Positions 1 to 8,463 of a stretch of DNA of 64,000 nucleotides are shown piece after piece (positions within the stretch are counted from its first letter, which is position 1; each line of letters begins with the position of its first letter). The notes under the pieces are model-generated. The model saw only the letters and a list, made by a program, of their open reading frames with translations. It did no database searches and was not told the origin of the DNA. The translations under genes were made by a program, and so were the position numbers. Where the stretch lies: contig JAAVZI010000035.1 in NCBI GenBank assembly GCA_022791575.1, forward strand, positions 1-64,000, given 5' to 3'. This DNA comes from Lachnospiraceae bacterium. Its GTDB lineage: Bacteria; Bacillota; Clostridia; Lachnospirales; Lachnospiraceae.

Positions 1-140
1 GGGCTAATCTCTATGCTGGACTATTACACCGCAAGATGTGTTACATGTTAAGTTGATTGAACCGCCGTGTACCGAACGGTACGCACGGTGGTGTGAGAGG
101 TCGGAAATTTCTCAATTAGAGAAATTTCCTCCTACTCGAT
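1..140 (+). mobile_element. 3' end of a group II intron (domains V and VI)
   Basis: The segment around 58-100 folds as a domain V hairpin. The outer arms CCGCCGTG and CACGGTGG pair, followed by a two-base bulge and an inner TACC/GGTA stem. Domain VI follows as a GGAAATTTCTC/GAGAAATTTCC stem at about 103-131, and the intron ends with the CCTACTCGAT motif near 140. This end structure is typical of bacterial group II retroelements in clostridia. The intron-encoded reverse transcriptase would lie beyond the left edge of the window, so whether it is intact cannot be judged. Confidence 0.82.
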
Positions 141-179
141 TGAAGCATGTTTAAAAATCTTTGATGGATTGCAATACCA

Positions 180-272
180 TCAGGCAATTAACGCATCCAG
201 GAGAAAACGATCCTGAAACGGTTTGGTTACGTAGGCGTCAGCCCCAAGTGCTTTCGCGTTCTGTATCAGTGA
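180..272 (-). pseudogene. Response-regulator receiver domain, C-terminal remnant
   Basis: On the minus strand a short open frame ends in ALGADAYVTKPFQDRFLLDA followed by LIA and a stop. This is the end of a receiver domain: the conserved lysine of the KPF motif, the preceding aromatic residue and the final helix are recognisable. The frame is closed by a stop codon at 273-275 and nothing receiver-like was found further upstream, so the gene is broken. It lies about 40 bases from the group II intron end. Intron insertion or associated decay is a plausible cause, but this is inference. Confidence 0.5.
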
Positions 273-370
273 TTATGGCTTGGCAAACGAGTGGTAAGAC
301 AGAATTCAACTGCTGGGAGAAATGCAGGATTTACAGCCAGCAGCTGAATGGCAGAATAACAACATAAAGA

Positions 371-1000
371 TTAATCATGATAAATAAAAGTTGATTCATA
401 AGCGGAAGCCCTGCGTTTGGCAGCAGAATACAGCGCGGCGGAATGGTCTTCTGGATAAAAGTCTGTGCCAAAATACAATGCTTTGTTCTCTTCCTGAACC
501 TGAATTCGATGATCCAGAATCTTAAGCTGAACATATGTCTTTTCGATTTTTTGTTTCAGCCATTTCTCTTCGAGAATTTTTTTCTCTAACTGTTTTTTGC
601 GTTTTTTACGAATCGCTTCTTTTTCTGCCTTCTCACGTTCCATAATTCTTCTGCGGGTCTGGCGGTCCGGTCTGGAATGTATGGTTTCCTTATAATCCGT
701 TTCTGAAGAACCAAATGATAAAAATACCCAGGAAGCGCAGCCATCAGAAGCACAGGAGTCATAGGCATGACGGATTTTGTCTAGTACCCAGGCTTCATAA
801 GCCGGATTTTGTTTCATGGCTGCAAAGCCTTCGTCGGAGATCGTAACCCAGACCATGTCTTCTCTGTCTGCATTTGCTGCAAATTCCTGTATTTTATTAT
901 AGATAGACCATTTATATTCAGCCATTGAATGATCTTGGCCTTTGGCAGTAGAATAAGTCTTACTGGCAGCAGGGGCACGAACAGTTGAAATATCATACAT
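371..1000 (-). CDS. Unknown protein with a basic coiled-coil centre
   Basis: A 209-residue protein not assigned to a named family. The start at 1000 (MYDISTV) is chosen because AAAGGAGG lies seven bases upstream. A GTG at 1018 would place that ribosome site inside the gene. Residues about 25-105 look globular, with a Trp/Cys-containing stretch (DGCASWVFLSFGSS). Residues about 115-170 are rich in Lys, Arg and Glu (repeated KEAIRKKRKKQLEKK-like text) and should form a long helix. No signal peptide or membrane segment is visible. It is transcribed away from nrdR, and the shared upstream region is at 1001-1221. Confidence 0.7.
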   Translation of the reverse strand: MYDISTVRAPAASKTYSTAKGQDHSMAEYKWSIYNKIQEFAANADREDMVWVTISDEGFAAMKQNPAYEAWVLDKIRHAYDSCASDGCASWVFLSFGSSETDYKETIHSRPDRQTRRRIMEREKAEKEAIRKKRKKQLEKKILEEKWLKQKIEKTYVQLKILDHRIQVQEENKALYFGTDFYPEDHSAALYSAAKRRASAYESTFIYHD

Positions 1001-1114
1001 GGCAGAACCTCCTTTCACAATCGCCTCTATAGTATTATATCGTCTGGAATAAGCCAGAGATTTAGAGGGGATTAGAAAAGTATGTAAGCGCTATCTTCTT
1101 TTATATAGAAATGC

Positions 1115-1143
1115 TTTACACCATATCAAACAGCTGTTATAAT
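1115..1143 (+). promoter_or_regulatory. Sigma-A type promoter for nrdR
   Basis: TTTACA (1115-1120), a 17-base spacer and a consensus TATAAT (1138-1143) lie 79 bases upstream of nrdR. It is the only strong -35/-10 pair seen in the divergent region 1001-1221. Confidence 0.6.
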
Positions 1144-1221
1144 AAACATTACCAGTTTGATGATTTGTAACAAAATTTTCCAATTGACAGATCGTTAGCA
1201 GTAATAAGGAGGATTCTCATC

Positions 1222-1674
1222 ATGAAATGCCCATTTTGTAATCGGGAAAATACACGAGTGATTGATTCTAGGCCGGCAGATGACAATTGTTCAATCCGCC
1301 GCCGCCGTTCTTGTGATTCCTGTGGAAAACGTTTTACTACTTATGAGAAAGTAGAGACGATCCCCCTGATTGTTATTAAGAAGGATAACAACCGTGAGCA
1401 ATATGATCGTTCAAAGATTGAGGCCGGAGTACTTCGGGCCTGTCATAAGCGCCCGATCTCAGCAGCACAGATTAATGAGCTGATTGACTCGGTTGAGGTC
1501 GAGATCTTTAACAGGGAGGAAAAAGAGGTGCCCAGCTATGTGATCGGTGAAATTGTTATGGATAAACTAAAGAGCTTAGAGGCGGTTGCCTATGTCCGCT
1601 TTGCTTCTGTTTATCGGGAGTTTAAGGATATTAATACATTTATGGATGAATTAAAAAAAATGCTGGATAAATAG
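1222..1674 (+). CDS. nrdR: Transcriptional repressor NrdR
   Basis: 150 residues, the normal length for NrdR, which represses ribonucleotide reductase genes in response to nucleotide state. The N-terminus holds the zinc ribbon with Cys3, Cys6, Cys31 and Cys34 (CPFC and CDSC pairs) followed by the basic RRRRS segment. Residues about 49-139 form the ATP-cone domain that senses ATP/dATP. The AAGGAGG-type ribosome site is close upstream. It leads a run of same-strand housekeeping genes. No ribonucleotide reductase gene is present in the window. Confidence 0.96.
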   Translation: MKCPFCNRENTRVIDSRPADDNCSIRRRRSCDSCGKRFTTYEKVETIPLIVIKKDNNREQYDRSKIEAGVLRACHKRPISAAQINELIDSVEVEIFNREEKEVPSYVIGEIVMDKLKSLEAVAYVRFASVYREFKDINTFMDELKKMLDK

Positions 1675-1713
1675 TTTTGGCAGTTTCATTCATAATAGAA
1701 ACAGGAGAAACCT

Positions 1714-2256
1714 ATGTTTGAAAAATTTTATCCCTCTAAATATGTAAAATCTACTTATGAAATTCCATTTGAAAAACTGTTTGAGCGAGGATACCGCGGA
1801 ATTATTTTTGATATTGATAATACGCTGGTTCCACATGGAGCTCCGGCTGACGAACGGGCAGTAAAGCTGTTTGAGCGTCTGCAGAAGATTGGATTTCAAT
1901 GTGTGCTTTTGTCTAATAACAAAGAAGAACGGGTGGAATTATTTAAAAAGGGGATTGTACCGGTTCATTCCATTCATAAGGCCGGAAAACCTGGAATCAA
2001 GAATTATGTAAAAGCGATGGAACAGATGGGAACCGATCAGGACAATACCCTGTTTATCGGCGACCAGCTATTTACGGATGTCTGGGGGGCCAAAAAGGCT
2101 GGTCTATTCACGATTCTGGTATTTCCCATTAACCCGAAAGAGGAGATTCAGATTGTATTGAAAAGGCGGCTTGAATATTTTGTACTGCGGGAATACCGCC
2201 GGAAAATTTTAAAGACCAAAGAAAAAATATTTGATTCCATAGATTCGATCATATAG
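1714..2256 (+). CDS. YqeG-type HAD-IIIA family phosphatase
   Basis: 180 residues. The HAD nucleophile motif is FDIDNTLVPHG (DxDxT), the lysine is in KAGKPG, and the acidic motif is GDQLFTDVWGA. This matches the YqeG/HAD-IIIA family, common in Firmicutes and often placed near shikimate-pathway and late-competence genes. The substrate of this branch is uncertain; a phosphatidylglycerophosphate phosphatase-like role is known for some relatives. A GAAACAGGAGA ribosome site precedes ATG 1714. It ends shortly before aroE and is probably co-transcribed. Confidence 0.87.
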   Translation: MFEKFYPSKYVKSTYEIPFEKLFERGYRGIIFDIDNTLVPHGAPADERAVKLFERLQKIGFQCVLLSNNKEERVELFKKGIVPVHSIHKAGKPGIKNYVKAMEQMGTDQDNTLFIGDQLFTDVWGAKKAGLFTILVFPINPKEEIQIVLKRRLEYFVLREYRRKILKTKEKIFDSIDSII

Positions 2257-2301
2257 GTTTTGATTCGGGATATTAGGTACAATATAGAAAGGATGAGCGT
2301 T

Positions 2302-3171
2302 TTGATAAAAGAAATCAACGGAAGAACCAGACTATGCGGGCTGATTGGCTATCCGGTTATGCATACCCTGTCACCTGTTATTCATAACTACTTAGCAGAG
2401 GTGACTGGCAAGAATCTGGTCTATGTGCCGTTTCAGGTGGAAAATGGTCTGGAATATGCGATAAAAGGCGGCTTTGCCCTCAATGTTTTGGGAATGAATG
2501 TAACTGTGCCCTATAAGACAGCAGTGATGGAATACCTGGCAGAAGTTGATGAAAATGCCAGATGCATTAGTGCGGTCAATACATTGGTACGTATGGAACA
2601 GGGCTATAAAGGTTACAATACGGATTATCTGGGACTAAAGCGTGCTATGCAGGTGCAGGGAATTTCTCTGGCAGGTAAAGATATTGTGGTGCTTGGTGCT
2701 GGAGGAGCTGCCAATGCGGTTGTGTATTTATGCGGGCAGTCAGGTGCGGAACATGTATATCTTTTGAACAGAACGTTGGAGCATGCAGAGAAGCTTTGTC
2801 AGCATATTCGGGGCTTTTTCCCGAAAACGGACTGGACTGCCATGAAGATAGAAGATTATTCTCAATTGCCTGACAAATCGATGCTGGCTGTACAAGCAAC
2901 CTCTGTGGGACTTCATCCGCATATAGAGCAGGTAGTCATTGATGATCCAGCGTTTTATAAGAACATAGAGAAAGCAGTCGATATTATCTATAATCCGGGG
3001 GAGACCCGTTTTATGAAGATGGTGAAGGAACAGGGCGGCCAAGCATATAATGGGCTGGATATGTTATTATACCAGGCAGTGGCTGCATATGAACTATGGA
3101 ATGACCTATCCATTGAAGAGGAGAACTGCAGGAAATTATCAGAGCTGCTTGTAAAGGAACTGCAGGGATAA
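2302..3171 (+). CDS. aroE: Shikimate dehydrogenase
   Basis: It reduces 3-dehydroshikimate to shikimate with NADPH in the aromatic amino acid pathway. Visible are the substrate-binding LIGYPVMHTLSPVIHN segment, the NVTVPYK catalytic lysine motif, the NTLV segment and the Rossmann motif VLGAGGAANAV. The C-terminal NGLDMLLYQAVAAYELW is typical of AroE. Start choice: a TTG at 2302 has AGAAAGG nine bases upstream. ATG 2293 is possible but has no spaced ribosome site, and the TTG at 2260 has none. It lies 12 bases before aroK, so the two are an operon. Confidence 0.93.
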   Translation: MIKEINGRTRLCGLIGYPVMHTLSPVIHNYLAEVTGKNLVYVPFQVENGLEYAIKGGFALNVLGMNVTVPYKTAVMEYLAEVDENARCISAVNTLVRMEQGYKGYNTDYLGLKRAMQVQGISLAGKDIVVLGAGGAANAVVYLCGQSGAEHVYLLNRTLEHAEKLCQHIRGFFPKTDWTAMKIEDYSQLPDKSMLAVQATSVGLHPHIEQVVIDDPAFYKNIEKAVDIIYNPGETRFMKMVKEQGGQAYNGLDMLLYQAVAAYELWNDLSIEEENCRKLSELLVKELQG

Positions 3172-3183
3172 AGAGGAGCCAAT

Positions 3184-3711
3184 ATGTCAAATATTATTTT
3201 AATCGGATTTATGGGAGCTGGAAAAACTACGGCTGGTCTGCGGCTGGCCAAGGAATTAGGAGTTTCTCTGATTGATACGGACCAAAGGATTGAGGAAGAG
3301 CAGCAAAGAAGTATTAATGATATATTTGCGGCAGAAGGAGAGGCATATTTTCGCGGGCTGGAGACACAGCAATTGAAAAAGCTTATGCAGCAAGAACAAG
3401 CAGTTATTTCGGTAGGCGGCGGCCTGCCGGTACAGCGTGTGAATCATCCGCTGTTAAAACAGCTGGGCCAGACGATTTACCTGAAAGCCCAGAAGGAAAC
3501 ACTGGTAAAAAGGCTACAGGGCAGTACGACCCGTCCATTGTTAAAAGGCGGCCAGCTGGAAGAGAAGATTGCCAGCCTGATGGAGGCTAGGGAAGCGGTA
3601 TATGAAGAGGTTGCTGATATCATTGTCGAAACGGATGATAAAAATTTGAATGAAGTTGTTGAAGCGATCAAGGAACAGATTGGATCATTTAGAAGGAAGG
3701 AAATAAAATGA
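3184..3711 (+). CDS. aroK: Shikimate kinase
   Basis: 175 residues. It phosphorylates shikimate with ATP, the step after AroE. The Walker A loop is GFMGAGKTT near the N-terminus, followed by the DTD motif (LIDTDQRIE), the substrate-binding FRGLE and VGGGLP segments, and the lid arginines in TTRPLL. The length is normal. An AGAGGAGCC ribosome site precedes ATG 3184. Its stop overlaps the start of the next gene by four bases (ATGA), a sign of translational coupling. Confidence 0.95.
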   Translation: MSNIILIGFMGAGKTTAGLRLAKELGVSLIDTDQRIEEEQQRSINDIFAAEGEAYFRGLETQQLKKLMQQEQAVISVGGGLPVQRVNHPLLKQLGQTIYLKAQKETLVKRLQGSTTRPLLKGGQLEEKIASLMEAREAVYEEVADIIVETDDKNLNEVVEAIKEQIGSFRRKEIK

Positions 3712-4778
3712 GCAGAATCGGCAGAGTACTGCAGATGATGGAACAGGAAAATCTGGATGCTATATTGGTAGCGGATCGATATAATGTACGTTATATCAGC
3801 TGCTTTACAGGTGATACCGCGTATCTTTACATTTCCCAGAAGAGACGGATTCTTATGACGGATTCCCGGTATACCACGTGGGCCAGATCAGAGGTCAGGG
3901 ACTTTGAGATTATTCAGACAGACCGGACGAACTCCTATCAAGATCAGTTAAGCCGACTTTTAGAGGAAGAACAGATCTCCTGTATCGGTTTTGAAAATAG
4001 GAAAATGCTCTACAGCGATGTGGTTCAGTTTCAGAAAAGGGCAGAGAATGTCCGCTGGCAGGAGCTGGAGGGCCGGCTGGATGCCTTAAGGCAGATTAAG
4101 GATCAGACAGAACGGGAGTATATTGCTCAGGCAGAACGGATTGGCGATCAGGCATTTGCTCAGGTTATAAAAGAAGTGTCTGCGGGTATGACCGAACTGG
4201 AATTGGCCTGGGAACTGGAAACCAATATGCGAAGAGCCGGTGCACAGGGACTCAGCTTTGAGACGATTGCGGTATTTGGAGAGCGGACAGCAATGCCGCA
4301 TGCGGTGCCGGGTGGACGCCGGCTTACGGCAGGCGATTTGATCGTGATGGATTTCGGCTGTATTTATGAGGGCTACTGTTCGGATATGACACGGACAGTG
4401 GTACTGGGAAAAGCGGATCGACAGCAGCAGAAGATCTACGAAACCGTACTGGAGGCACAGTTAAAAGCGCTTTCAACGATTCGAGCGGGATTGAAAGCTT
4501 CGGATGTCGATGCAGCGGCCAGACAGGTGATTGAGGAAGCTGGATATGGGGACTATTTTGGACATGGCTTGGGACACAGTGTTGGACTAGCAATACATGA
4601 GTCACCAGCGCTGGCGCCTAAAGATCATCATATACTACAGGAATATATGTTGGAAACCATAGAACCTGGAATTTATATTCCTGATTTTGGCGGCGTTCGT
4701 ATTGAAGATCTGGTTATTATCAGGGAAAATGGCTGTGATAATCTGACCCATTCGCCCAAGGAGCTGTTAGAACTGTAA
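3708..4778 (+). CDS. M24 family Xaa-Pro aminopeptidase/dipeptidase
   Basis: 356 residues with the creatinase-like N-terminal domain (about 1-125) and the pita-bread M24 metallopeptidase domain (about 130-350). Metal ligands are in VMDFGC (Asp), SDMTRTVV (Asp), GHGLGHSVGL (His), TIEPGIY (Glu) and RIEDLV (Glu). It removes N-terminal residues preceding proline. It overlaps aroK and sits just before efp, an order common in clostridia. Exact specificity (PepP or PepQ) cannot be set from sequence, so no symbol is given. Confidence 0.93.
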   Translation: MSRIGRVLQMMEQENLDAILVADRYNVRYISCFTGDTAYLYISQKRRILMTDSRYTTWARSEVRDFEIIQTDRTNSYQDQLSRLLEEEQISCIGFENRKMLYSDVVQFQKRAENVRWQELEGRLDALRQIKDQTEREYIAQAERIGDQAFAQVIKEVSAGMTELELAWELETNMRRAGAQGLSFETIAVFGERTAMPHAVPGGRRLTAGDLIVMDFGCIYEGYCSDMTRTVVLGKADRQQQKIYETVLEAQLKALSTIRAGLKASDVDAAARQVIEEAGYGDYFGHGLGHSVGLAIHESPALAPKDHHILQEYMLETIEPGIYIPDFGGVRIEDLVIIRENGCDNLTHSPKELLEL

Positions 4779-4835
4779 TCATTTGTAACAATTCAGCCCG
4801 CCGGCGATCATTTTGTAACAGAATAAAAAAAACAG

Positions 4836-4864
4836 TTGAAAAAATCTGGAAAGTATTATAGAAT
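4836..4864 (+). promoter_or_regulatory. Sigma-A type promoter for efp
   Basis: TTGAAA (4836-4841), a 17-base spacer and TAGAAT (4859-4864) lie 52 bases before efp. This suggests efp is also transcribed independently of the aro genes. Confidence 0.55.
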
Positions 4865-4915
4865 AGTACAGAATAAGATTACTATGCAGTTTACGAAGTT
4901 TAAGGAGGAATAAAC

Positions 4916-5473
4916 ATGATTTCAGCAGGAGATTTCAGAAATGGTATTACAATAGAACTGGAGAATAACGTATATCAGATTATTGAGTTCCAACATGTAA
5001 AGCCAGGTAAGGGAGCGGCTTTCGTAAGAACAAAGTTAAAGAATATTAAGAGTGGCGGTGTTGTCGAGAAGACATTCCGTCCAACAGAAAAATGTCCACA
5101 GGCTCGTATTGACAGAAAGGACATGCAGTATCTGTATGCGGATGGAGATCTGTATTATTTCATGGATACAGAGACTTACGACCAGATTCCTCTGTCAAAA
5201 GAATCCATTGGAGAGGCGTTAAAGTTTGTGAAGGAAAATGATATGGTTAAAATTTGTTCTCACAATGGAAATGTATTTGCAGTTGAGCCGCCGTTATTTG
5301 TAGAGCTGGTTGTAACACAGACTGAGCCAGGCGTAAAAGGAGATACAGCGACTGGAGCAACTAAGCCGGCGGTTGTAGAGACAGGAGCAACTGTGTATGT
5401 ACCGTTGTTTGTAAACCAGGATGATGTTATTAAGATTGATACAAGAACGGGAGAATATTTATCCAGAGTATAA
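4916..5473 (+). CDS. efp: Translation elongation factor P
   Basis: 185 residues, the normal EF-P length. The KOW-like domain carries the exposed loop [14 protein letters not shown], whose lysine is the usual site of modification. Two OB domains follow, ending in the typical [12 protein letters not shown]. It relieves ribosome stalling at polyproline stretches. The ribosome site is TAAGGAGG. No modification enzyme (EpmA/B or YmfI) was recognised in the window. Confidence 0.97.
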   Translation: MISAGDFRNGITIELENNVYQIIEFQHVKPGKGAAFVRTKLKNIKSGGVVEKTFRPTEKCPQARIDRKDMQYLYADGDLYYFMDTETYDQIPLSKESIGEALKFVKENDMVKICSHNGNVFAVEPPLFVELVVTQTEPGVKGDTATGATKPAVVETGATVYVPLFVNQDDVIKIDTRTGEYLSRV

Positions 5474-5499
5474 CCAGTTAAAGGGAAGATGGTATTCCT

Positions 5500-7071
5500 A
5501 TGAAGCAGGAGAAAAGAAAAAGACAGTCTAACAGGGGATATCAGGAAAGAGTCCATACGGAAAGTTCCCAGTTAAATAATGGAAATAATATGGAACATTT
5601 CCGTATCATTCCCAAGCAGGAAGAAGCGCCTTTCGGGAAGCAAAGTGCATCGTCAGAACATTCCCAGCAAAAGAAAACTTCTCAGCAGAGCCAAAGGTCT
5701 GATCAGAATCAAGTTCAAAGGTCTGGTCAAAGCAATGCCCGGAAGACGCAGAAAAAACAGGCCAGACCTAATCAGAAAAAAAATACGCAGAAAAATAATA
5801 CACAAAAAAATAACTCAAAAAAGAATAGTGCTAAAAAAAATAACCGGAATACAACGATACAAAAAAAGAGCAATATACAAAAAAAATCTGGGCAAAAGAG
5901 AAAAGAACCAAAGCAGCAGAGCGTTCAGAGGACTCCAAAACAGGAGAGGATTTATTTTGAATATACGCTTGTATTTGTTGTGATTTTTCTTGTTATGTTT
6001 GGGCTGTTGATGCTATATACGGCAAGTCTGTATACAACGGATTTTTTTGTCAAGCAGTGTGTCATTAGTTTATTGGGTGTGGCGGGGCTGTTTATTGCTT
6101 CCTTTGTGGATTATCATTTGTATGCCAAAAAGCCCATGATCATTTTGATAGCGGCTGCTGCGATTATAGTTGTACTGCTTGTAAAAACTCCTCTGGGAAT
6201 GGAATTGAACGGGGCTACCAGATGGATTAAGATTGGTCCAGTTTCCTTTCAGCCGGCAGAGCTTTTTAAAATTGCAGTCATTTTAGTGAATGCGATGCTG
6301 ATTAACAGATTCAGCAGAAGAATGTCAGACTGGCGTATTTTATCAATGTTTGCGGCCATGGCGATATTGGAATTCCTGTACATATATCTGGTGACAGAGA
6401 ATTTAAGTTCAGCGATTATTGTTGCTATGATTACAATGTTAATGGTATTTGTTGCATATCCAGGATACAAGCTTTTTCTGGCTTTAGGTGCAGCAGGAGC
6501 AGGACTGGCGGCTTTGGTGATTTATTATGTATTGAATGCCGGCGCAGATGGCGGGTTTCGTTCAGGCCGTATTATTGCTTGGCTTGCGCCAGAGCGGCTG
6601 GCAGATCAGAAGCTGGTATTTCAGACAAATCAGGCATTGTATGCGATCGGTTCCGGCGGCTTGTGGGGAAAAGGCCTTGGTGCAGGGAAACAGAAAATGC
6701 ATCTGCCTGAGGCAATGAATGATACGATCTTTGCTATTATATGTGAAGAGCTTGGCATGGTAGGAGCATCGCTGGTATTGATTATGTTTGCCATATTGCT
6801 TTACCGGATTATGTTTATTGCCCAAAATTCTAAAGATTTGCTGGGAGGTATGGTTGCGACTGGAATCTTTGCACATTTTATGCTGCAGGTAATATTAAAT
6901 GTTGGAGTTGTGACCAATCTTCTGCCTTCAACCGGTGTAACTTTGCCATTTATCAGCTATGGAGGAAGTGCATTGGTGCTATTGATGGCTGAGATCGGAG
7001 TTGCGTTGAATATCAGCCGACAGATTGATTTTGAAGGGCCGCAGCTGGTTAAGAGAAAGGTAAAAAAGTAA
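5500..7071 (+). CDS. SEDS glycosyltransferase (FtsW/RodA family) with a long basic N-terminus
   Basis: 523 residues, about 130 longer than a usual FtsW/RodA. Residues 1-148 are low-complexity, rich in Lys, Gln, Asn and Ser, with runs such as KKNTQKNNTQKNN. The SEDS membrane domain starts near residue 150. Signatures are GATRWIKIGPVSFQPAELFK and the catalytic-aspartate loop QKMHLPEAMNDTIFAI followed by CEELG. It polymerises lipid II into peptidoglycan at the septum or side wall; which one is undecided because no paired class B PBP is adjacent. The A-rich DNA of the tail (5740-5900) contrasts with the rest of the gene. Confidence 0.9.
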   Translation: MKQEKRKRQSNRGYQERVHTESSQLNNGNNMEHFRIIPKQEEAPFGKQSASSEHSQQKKTSQQSQRSDQNQVQRSGQSNARKTQKKQARPNQKKNTQKNNTQKNNSKKNSAKKNNRNTTIQKKSNIQKKSGQKRKEPKQQSVQRTPKQERIYFEYTLVFVVIFLVMFGLLMLYTASLYTTDFFVKQCVISLLGVAGLFIASFVDYHLYAKKPMIILIAAAAIIVVLLVKTPLGMELNGATRWIKIGPVSFQPAELFKIAVILVNAMLINRFSRRMSDWRILSMFAAMAILEFLYIYLVTENLSSAIIVAMITMLMVFVAYPGYKLFLALGAAGAGLAALVIYYVLNAGADGGFRSGRIIAWLAPERLADQKLVFQTNQALYAIGSGGLWGKGLGAGKQKMHLPEAMNDTIFAIICEELGMVGASLVLIMFAILLYRIMFIAQNSKDLLGGMVATGIFAHFMLQVILNVGVVTNLLPSTGVTLPFISYGGSALVLLMAEIGVALNISRQIDFEGPQLVKRKVKK

Positions 7072-7112
7072 TAAATACAGCAGAAAAATTGAACAATTTG
7101 TGAAATAACGGC

Positions 7113-7155
7113 AACATCCCGGAAAAAGATTGACTTCTTTCTTCGGGATGTTTAT
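7113..7155 (+). terminator. Rho-independent terminator after the SEDS gene
   Basis: AACATCCCG (7113-7121) pairs with CGGGATGTT (7144-7152) and is followed by TTATAC. A weaker inner AAAAAGA/TCTTTCTT pairing extends the stem. It lies 41 bases after the SEDS stop. Confidence 0.65.
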
Positions 7156-7242
7156 ACTTGTAGATAAGCTTTTCTTTCATCAATACTTTCATTAATAAAG
7201 GGGATTCATATTCATTTTGAAATGAAGATGAGAGGAGACTTT

Positions 7243-8184
7243 ATGAGTCAGAAAAAAATGGATTATCATGAGTTCGAGGATTTTGTGAGGGAAGCATTTC
7301 AACAGAAATATATGCAGTCTGCAGAAGTTGAAATCAGGAGTATCTGGAAAAATAACGGTATCCAGCGAAAAGGATTGTCGATTATTCCAAAAGGAAAGAA
7401 AGTAACGCCGACGATTTATCTGGAAGAATTCTATGAGGAATATCTAAGAGGCATTTCACTAGAGGGAATTATCAGTGGAATCGAATCTGTCTATTTAAGG
7501 GAAAAAGTTTCAGAAGATATTGAGATCGAATATTTTAACCAATACAACAGTGTAAAAGATACTTTGCGGGTAAAGCTGATTAATTATGAGCGGAATAAGC
7601 AGCTGCTGGATCAAATACCATATCTAAAGATATTGGACCTGGCGTTGATCTGTTATAGTGTAATAGAAACACCTACGATTCAAAATGGTGCCATAACTGT
7701 ATACCGCAGTTATATGGATATGTGGAAGATAACAGAGGAGGAGCTTTTTACAGAAGCTCTGCGCAACAGCCAGCAGCATGAGAGAGAACTTTTGATAGAA
7801 ATGTCAGAAGTAATTCGAGAATTTCAAAAAGATCTGGCAGATGATATACTGCTGCCAGCAGAACATGAAAAGGAAGAGAGAATGTATGTTCTAACTAATC
7901 AGCCGAAAATGAATGGAGCAGCGGTTCTCTGGTATCCGGGAGTGCTTCAGATGTGCGCGGCAAAACTAAAAACAGAGTTCTATATGTTACCCAGCAGCAT
8001 TCATGAAGTCATATTGGTTCCGGCAGAAGGAAATCAGAAGCAGGAGCTTTTATCTATGGTTAGAGAAGTTAATGACGAACAGGTAGCAGAAGAAGAGATT
8101 CTGTCTTATCATGTTTATAAATATGATAAAACAGACAATACACTGGAAGATCTGGTAACGAAAGAAGTCGTACAGGTGCCATAA
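7243..8184 (+). CDS. DUF5688-type protein of unknown function
   Basis: 313 residues from ATG 7243, chosen because AGAGGAG lies five bases upstream of it. The pattern (YHEFEDFV near the start, GIQRKGLSII and PTIYLEEFYEEYLRG, then a WKITEEELFTEALRN segment) matches the DUF5688 proteins abundant in Lachnospiraceae. No signal peptide, membrane segment or catalytic motif is visible. Function is unknown. It stands alone between two terminator-like hairpins. Confidence 0.82.
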   Translation: MSQKKMDYHEFEDFVREAFQQKYMQSAEVEIRSIWKNNGIQRKGLSIIPKGKKVTPTIYLEEFYEEYLRGISLEGIISGIESVYLREKVSEDIEIEYFNQYNSVKDTLRVKLINYERNKQLLDQIPYLKILDLALICYSVIETPTIQNGAITVYRSYMDMWKITEEELFTEALRNSQQHERELLIEMSEVIREFQKDLADDILLPAEHEKEERMYVLTNQPKMNGAAVLWYPGVLQMCAAKLKTEFYMLPSSIHEVILVPAEGNQKQELLSMVREVNDEQVAEEEILSYHVYKYDKTDNTLEDLVTKEVVQVP

Positions 8185-8200
8185 AGAGAGGATAAAGTCA

Positions 8201-8240
8201 GCCCGGCAGGAGGGGCTGTCGGGCCAGACATTTTGTGTAT
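8201..8240 (+). terminator. Candidate terminator hairpin
   Basis: GCCCGGCAG (8201-8209) pairs with CTGTCGGGC (about 8216-8224) with one G-U pair, followed only by a weak CAGACATTTTG tail. Confidence 0.45.
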
Positions 8241-8332
8241 CTATTGTGAAAAAATAAAATTTAGTATGGACAAATGTTAAGAAACGTGTTAGTATAATAT
8301 TGCTTTGGATTTCATAAAGTCAAAAGCAATGT

Positions 8333-8404
8333 GCGGCTGTAGCTCAGTGGATAGAGCAGCGGTTTCCGGTACCGCGTGCGGGGGTTCGATTCCCTTCAGC
8401 CGTA
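8333..8404 (+). tRNA. tRNA-Arg (anticodon CCG)
   Basis: A 72-base cloverleaf. The acceptor GCGGCTG pairs with CAGCCGT; the D arm is GCTCAGTGGATAGAGC; the anticodon arm is GCGGT-TTCCGGT-ACCGC with CCG at positions 34-36. The T arm contains GGTTCGATTCC. CCA is not encoded. A TATAAT lies about 40 bases upstream. Confidence 0.94.
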
Positions 8405-8463
8405 TTTTTGATGAAAAGAATTGGAACAAAGGAAAACCGTGATTTGAATTTAGGAGGCTTAAC

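Noticed and set aside
161-367. 68-residue plus-strand open frame after the intron
   Set aside because: It has no ribosome site or family pattern, and the minus strand of the same DNA encodes a recognisable receiver-domain end.
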